From: an alpha proteobacterium AAP38
GTDB lineage: Bacteria > Pseudomonadota > Alphaproteobacteria > Azospirillales > Azospirillaceae
Length of the DNA: 64,000 nt
Direction of reading: 5' to 3'
Assembly: GCA_001296005.1 (NCBI GenBank)
Contig: LJHR01000022.1
Span: 43,085 to 107,084, forward strand
Shown in pieces: positions 60,072 to 64,000 of the stretch; the stretch's first letter is position 1; each line of letters starts with the position of its first letter. The position numbers and the translations under genes are program-made. The notes under the pieces were generated by a model that worked only from the letters and a program-made list of their open reading frames with translations, was not told the DNA's origin and made no database searches.

Positions 60072-61727
60072 TCAATCAGCCGTGAAGGCCGGGGACAGGG
60101 CGCGATGGCCCTTGCCCATGCGTTTGGCAGCATACATACCCTGGTCACCCCGGTCGACAAGGCCCTGTGCCAACTCGCCCGAGCCACCGCGATAGACCGC
60201 GACCCCCACCGAAACGCCCAGGGGCTTTTCGGGTGAGGCCGACAGGGGACGCAGGAATTCCGCGGCTTCGCGCAGCAGGCGGTCGGCCACGGCGACGGAC
60301 TGTGCCTCGTCCACGCGGTCGATCCACAGCACGAATTCATCCCCGCCCAGACGACCGCAAAGGTCGCTGGGCCGGGCCAGCGTGCCCAACAACTCACCCA
60401 CGGCGCGCAGCACATCATCGCCCGCCCCATGACCCAGCTTGTCGTTCACGGCCTTGAAATTGTCGAGATCGAAGTAAAGCAGGGCAGACCCGCCCCCCGT
60501 CTGCTTGTCCAGACGGCTTTCCAGCAGTTCCATGAAAGTACGGCGATTGTAAAGACCGGTCAGACCGTCACGTTCCGACAGGGTCTTCAACCGTTCCTGG
60601 TAGCGGGCCTGGGCCACGGCCACGCCCACCTGATCGGCGATGGCCTGGATCATCGAGAAATCATCCTCGCTCCAGTCCAGCCCATCACCGCGCCAGACCA
60701 GGATGGCACCATTCACCTCGTGCCGGAACAGGGTGCGGGTGGCCAGCATGCCATAGCCATTGACCAATGTCGTGATCGGTTCGGCCTGTTCGGCCACCTG
60801 TTCCAGGAAGGGGGGGATGGCCTCCACAATATTGGGTGCCATGGCCAGTTGGGCCGCAGCCTCCACGAAGGCATCGCCGGTGCGGGCATAAAGCCGGGCA
60901 CCACCGGCCCCGGTCGCATTCACCGCCACGCCCACCGCGATCTCCAGCGTCTTGGCCGGGTCCACGTCGTCACGGGTGGAGGAGACGATATAGCCCAGAT
61001 ATTTCTCACGCAGGCGGACCTGGGCCAGTTCCATGCCCTTCACCCGCGCCTCGGTAATGTCGCGGCAGGCACCACGCGCCCCGATCCAGTCGCCCTGCGG
61101 CCCGACCAGGGGCACGGCGGAGGAGATGAGGCAGGCCGCCTCCCCATCCTTGGCCCGCAGCCAGACCTCGGTCCGTTCGATCCCAACAGCGGTATCGAAG
61201 GGCAGCGGCTGATCCGCGAAATCGCCCAGCACGAATTCCGACGGGTGCCGACCGATCAGATCATCGGGGTGATAGCCGATGGCACCTGCCGCCGACACGA
61301 AGACAAACCGCCCGTCCGGCCCCACTTCCCAGGCGAAGTCGGACGAGATATCGACCAGATCCTTATACCGCTGCCGACTTTCGGTCAGGGCATGGCGCAG
61401 GCGGCGTTCCAGCGTCACCTCCCGGCCCAGGCACAGTACCCCGCCATCGCTGAGAAGGACGGTGGTGAATTCCACGACACCCGGCCCGCTGCCCGTTTCC
61501 ACCGGCACCGACCGGTGCGGTTCCGACAAGGGCCCGCCGGACGCGGCCCAGCGGCCCAGTTCGATCAGCCAGCCATCATGCCGGTCCGCCAGTTGCCGTG
61601 CGCCGGCATTCAACGCCAGGGGTTGCCCCTGCCCGTCCAGCGTCAGGCCGGGACCGGGCCAGCCCTCCAGCAGGGCAGGCAGGGCCACGATATCAATGGC
61701 ATCGGCAGGGCCGGGGGTGGGTGACAA
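60072..61727 (-). CDS. PAS-GAF-GGDEF diguanylate cyclase
   Basis: 551 residues, cytosolic. An N-terminal PAS-like region (about 15-110), a second PAS (about 120-235: YKDLVDISSDFAWEVGPDGRFVFVSAAGAIGYHPDDLIGRHPSEF), a GAF domain (about 250-385: DPAKTLEIAVGVAVNATGAGGARLYA) and a GGDEF domain with GLTGLYNRRTF and an intact GGDEF (461-465). An R-x-x-D I-site (RPSD) lies five residues before GGDEF, so product inhibition is expected. No EAL domain. Synthesises c-di-GMP; the nearby MCP-PilZ is a candidate receptor. First gene of the minus-strand group; a 25-base-period direct repeat GTGGTAAC (61743-61750, 61768-61775) lies upstream. Confidence 0.92.
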   Translation of the reverse strand: MSPTPGPADAIDIVALPALLEGWPGPGLTLDGQGQPLALNAGARQLADRHDGWLIELGRWAASGGPLSEPHRSVPVETGSGPGVVEFTTVLLSDGGVLCLGREVTLERRLRHALTESRQRYKDLVDISSDFAWEVGPDGRFVFVSAAGAIGYHPDDLIGRHPSEFVLGDFADQPLPFDTAVGIERTEVWLRAKDGEAACLISSAVPLVGPQGDWIGARGACRDITEARVKGMELAQVRLREKYLGYIVSSTRDDVDPAKTLEIAVGVAVNATGAGGARLYARTGDAFVEAAAQLAMAPNIVEAIPPFLEQVAEQAEPITTLVNGYGMLATRTLFRHEVNGAILVWRGDGLDWSEDDFSMIQAIADQVGVAVAQARYQERLKTLSERDGLTGLYNRRTFMELLESRLDKQTGGGSALLYFDLDNFKAVNDKLGHGAGDDVLRAVGELLGTLARPSDLCGRLGGDEFVLWIDRVDEAQSVAVADRLLREAAEFLRPLSASPEKPLGVSVGVAVYRGGSGELAQGLVDRGDQGMYAAKRMGKGHRALSPAFTAD

Positions 61728-61837
61728 GGCCGGGGCGCTCCCGTGGTAACCAATTCTCGCTGATCCAGTGGTAACGCACCGGAGCCTTGCGGTCCATTGC
61801 CCTTGCGGTCACATCGGCGGTTGATCATGTTACAATC

Positions 61838-62569
61838 ATGACAAACGCTTATCAGACCGCCACCACCCCGCTGGCCGCCGCTCTTGCCGACCGTTTTGCC
61901 CATGTCGACCATTGGGTCTTCGACCTGGACAACACGCTGTACCCGGCCCGCTGTAACCTGTTCGCCCAGGTCGATGTACGCATCACCGATTACATCGCCC
62001 AGGCCTTAGGCATGGAGCGGGAGGCGGCGCGGTTGAAGCAGAAGGAATATTACCGGCTGCACGGTACCTCGCTGCGCGGGATGATGATCGACCATGGCAT
62101 GGACCCGGCACCGTTCCTGGCCTATGTCCATGATATCGACGTGACGCCAGTGGCCCCATCGCCCTTGCTGGCCGACGCCTTGAAGGCGCTGCCGGGACGT
62201 AAGGTGATCTTCACCAACGGGTCCGTCCGCCATGCCGAAAATGTGATGGCCCGGCTGGGTGTGGCCGATCATTTCGACGGCATCTTCGACATCGTGGCCG
62301 CCGATTACGTGCCAAAGCCCGATCCCGCCCCCTATGCCACCATGATCCGCAACTTCGGGATCAATCCTGCCCGTGCCGCCATGGTGGAGGATCTGCACCG
62401 CAATCTGTTGCCGGCCGCCGCCGCCGGCATGACGACCGTCTGGGTACGCACCGACAGCGAATATTCCCACCCCGATCCCAGCGCCCACATCCATCCCGGC
62501 GACCATGTGCACCATGTCATCGCCGATGTGGAGGCATGGCTCGCCGAGATCACGGCGCATCTGCGGTAA
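61838..62569 (+). CDS. HAD-family pyrimidine 5'-nucleotidase-like phosphatase
   Basis: 243 residues. HAD motif I FDLDNTLYPARC (Asp nucleophile), motif II VIFTNGSVRHAENV, motif III YVPKPDPAPYATM and motif IV MVEDLHRNLLPA, with the alpha-helical cap in between (LGMEREAARLKQKEYYRLHGTSLRGMMIDHGMDP), as in yeast Sdt1-like pyrimidine nucleotidases. The frame is open from 61787, but the ATG at 61838 (MTNAYQTATT) fits. Divergent from the diguanylate cyclase and 124 bases before dapD, a common pairing in alphaproteobacteria. Confidence 0.9.
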   Translation: MTNAYQTATTPLAAALADRFAHVDHWVFDLDNTLYPARCNLFAQVDVRITDYIAQALGMEREAARLKQKEYYRLHGTSLRGMMIDHGMDPAPFLAYVHDIDVTPVAPSPLLADALKALPGRKVIFTNGSVRHAENVMARLGVADHFDGIFDIVAADYVPKPDPAPYATMIRNFGINPARAAMVEDLHRNLLPAAAAGMTTVWVRTDSEYSHPDPSAHIHPGDHVHHVIADVEAWLAEITAHLR

Positions 62570-62692
62570 GGGCGTTTTCCCGAACGACCGTGCGGGCATG
62601 GGCGCCTTGCTTGAGGCTTCGTTGACACCCAGGGTGCCCACCCCCAAAGTCCCCGCCGATCCTTCCTAAACCGAACATCAGGACCACCCGCG

Positions 62693-63538
62693 ATGAGCAG
62701 CTTCGCCGATCTCGCCCGCACCATCGACCAGGCCTGGGAAGACCGCGCCAATCTGGGTTTCTCCACCACCGGTGACGTGCGCGACGCCGTCAACAAGGCC
62801 CTATCGCTGCTGGATGCCGGCGAGGCGCGGGTAGCGGAAAAGCTGGACGGGTCCTGGACCGTGAACCAGTGGCTGAAAAAGGCCGTGCTGCTGTCCTTCC
62901 GCCTGAACGACAATGCCATGATTTCCGGCGCGCCGGGCGGGGCGTCCTGGTGGGACAAGGTGCCGTCGAAGTTCGATGGCTGGGACGAGGCCGGCTGGCG
63001 TCAGGCCGGTTTCCGCGCCGTGCCGGGCAGCGTGGTGCGCCGCAGCGCCTATATCGCACCGGGCGTGGTTCTGATGCCCAGCTTCGTCAATGTCGGGGCC
63101 TTTGTCGACAAGGGCACGATGGTCGACACCTGGGCCACGGTCGGTTCCTGCGCCCAGATCGGCAAGAATGTGCATCTGTCGGGCGGCGTGGGCATCGGCG
63201 GCGTGCTGGAGCCGTTGCAGGCCGGTCCCGTCATCATCGAGGATGATTGCTTCATCGGCGCGCGGTCGGAAGTGGTGGAAGGCGTGATCGTGGAACAGGG
63301 CGCCGTCCTGTCCATGGGCGTGTTCATCAGCGCCACGACCAAGATCATCGACCGCACGACCGGCGAAGTGTTCGTGGGCCGCGTTCCCGCCTACTCCGTC
63401 GTCGTTCCCGGCAGCCTGCCCGGTAAGGCCCTGCCCGACGGCAGCCCCGGCCCGTCCCTGTCCTGCGCCGTGATCGTGAAGCGCGTGGATGCACAGACCC
63501 GGTCCAAGACCTCCATCAACGACCTTCTGCGCGACTGA
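62693..63538 (+). CDS. dapD: 2,3,4,5-tetrahydropyridine-2,6-dicarboxylate N-succinyltransferase
   Basis: Succinyl-CoA-dependent step of the lysine/DAP pathway. 281 residues: N-terminal alpha/beta domain ([48 protein letters not shown]), then a left-handed parallel beta-helix of hexapeptide repeats ([84 protein letters not shown]) and the C-terminal [21 protein letters not shown]. The ATG at 62693 is 124 bases after the HAD gene. The VOC gene follows after 4 bases. Confidence 0.97.
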   Translation: MSSFADLARTIDQAWEDRANLGFSTTGDVRDAVNKALSLLDAGEARVAEKLDGSWTVNQWLKKAVLLSFRLNDNAMISGAPGGASWWDKVPSKFDGWDEAGWRQAGFRAVPGSVVRRSAYIAPGVVLMPSFVNVGAFVDKGTMVDTWATVGSCAQIGKNVHLSGGVGIGGVLEPLQAGPVIIEDDCFIGARSEVVEGVIVEQGAVLSMGVFISATTKIIDRTTGEVFVGRVPAYSVVVPGSLPGKALPDGSPGPSLSCAVIVKRVDAQTRSKTSINDLLRD

Positions 63539-63542
63539 TCCC

Positions 63543-63929
63543 ATGCCCGCCATCGGCGCCCTGACCCTGCTGGTAAGGGATTATGATGAAGCCATCGCCT
63601 GGTATCGCGACCGGGCGGGCTTCACACTGGTCAGCGACACCAATCTGGGCGGTGGAAAACGCTGGGTTCTGATGGCCCCGAAGGGGGCCACGGAAACCCG
63701 TCTGCTGCTGGCCCAGGCGGCAGGGCCGGAACAGGAGGCGCAGATCGGCCATCAGGCCGGGGGCCGCGTCTTCCTGTTCCTGCATACCGACGATTTCGCA
63801 CGCGACCATGCCGCCATGACAGCGGCCGGCGTGCAATTCGTGGAGGAACCACGGCACGAGGCCTATGGCAGCGTCGCGGTCTTCCAGGACCTTTATGGGA
63901 ACAAGTGGGACCTGTTGCAGCTGCGGTAG
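63543..63929 (+). CDS. VOC (glyoxalase/bleomycin-resistance) superfamily protein
   Basis: 128 residues, a single VOC unit: ALTLLVRDYDEAIAWYRDRAGFTLVSDTNLGGGKRWVLMAPKGATETRLLLAQA in one beta-alpha-beta-beta-beta module and FLHTDDFARDHAAMTAAGVQFVEEPRHEAYGSVAVFQDLYGNKWDLLQL in the second. The metal-type residues (His/Glu) of the fold are partly visible, but the substrate is unknown. Start at 63543; an upstream frame to 63489 lies in dapD. Follows dapD by 4 bases. Confidence 0.88.
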   Translation: MPAIGALTLLVRDYDEAIAWYRDRAGFTLVSDTNLGGGKRWVLMAPKGATETRLLLAQAAGPEQEAQIGHQAGGRVFLFLHTDDFARDHAAMTAAGVQFVEEPRHEAYGSVAVFQDLYGNKWDLLQLR

Positions 63930-63940
63930 ACGGTGTTGCA

Positions 63941-64000
63941 CCCTCACCCTCCCAAGCCTTCCGGCTTGGGCCCCTCCCTCTCCCGCAAGCGGGCGAGGGG
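63941..64000. repeat. Dispersed palindromic intergenic repeat, family A, copy 3 (cut by window end)
   Basis: All 60 bases are identical to 10289-10348 of copy 1, including the CCAAGCC/GGCTTGG hairpin and the CCCCTCCCTCTCCC arm. The second half lies beyond the window. It starts 12 bases after the VOC gene stop. Confidence 0.85.

Overview
The window is high-GC DNA that is almost entirely coding, with short intergenic gaps and ATGA or TGATG overlaps between co-directional genes. Gene content points to an alphaproteobacterium of the Rhodospirillales / Azospirillaceae type (Azospirillum, Niveispirillum or Nitrospirillum-like). The evidence is a SAM-II riboswitch before metZ, bactofilin, DUF2889, DUF2336, a chemoreceptor with a C-terminal PilZ domain, the rpsT-dnaA neighbourhood, and the HAD phosphatase-dapD pair. 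The genus is an inference. I see no insertion sequence, prophage or CRISPR array; the region reads as chromosome with a few accessory insertions.

Layout. 1-5 kb: deoA and panD, then a translationally coupled argD-argF-hslO operon on the minus strand behind a clear sigma70-type promoter. 5-10 kb: bactofilin, a DUF2889 gene, pyrF-trpF-GNAT, a small acidic protein and a TRAM/Fe-S RNA m5U methyltransferase. 10-13 kb: tyrosine/phenylalanine catabolism (phhA, an Lrp-family regulator, hppD). 13-18 kb: a DOPA-dioxygenase-like gene split by a frameshift, a lone tRNA-Ile(GAT), an orphan membrane histidine kinase, and a methyltransferase divergent from a MmyB-type regulator. 18-25 kb: a Tat-exported GH127-type glycosidase and a type-2 ileS. 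25-34 kb: a TPR-GAF histidine kinase, SAM-II riboswitch-metZ, secB, ugpQ, an arsR-type regulator, a lysR/SDR divergent pair and mutM. 34-41 kb: rpsT, a long non-coding stretch, dnaA, a periplasmic binding protein and a BsuBI/PstI-type restriction-modification pair. 41-51.5 kb: aroA and a ten-gene suf operon. 51.5-64 kb: DUF455, DUF885, then a minus-strand run of a diguanylate cyclase, DUF2336, cca, MCP-PilZ and DUF924, and finally HAD phosphatase-dapD-VOC.

The most unusual arrangement is the suf Fe-S assembly operon (43.1-51.5 kb): sufR-sufB-sufC-[double GNAT]-sufD-[double GNAT]-sufS-sufU-sufT-sufA. Two acetyltransferase-fold proteins, each a tandem of two GNAT-like halves, sit on either side of sufD with gaps of 3-4 bases or a 1-base overlap. 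This physical coupling suggests a role with Fe-S assembly that I do not recognise from the known pathway. Other items worth attention are the PstI-like R-M pair near dnaA, perfect palindromes in front of several genes, two families of dispersed palindromic intergenic repeats, a MutM with a changed zinc finger, and an EPSP synthase with unusual residues at the glyphosate-contact site.

All calls come from reading the sequence and its translations; no database search was run.
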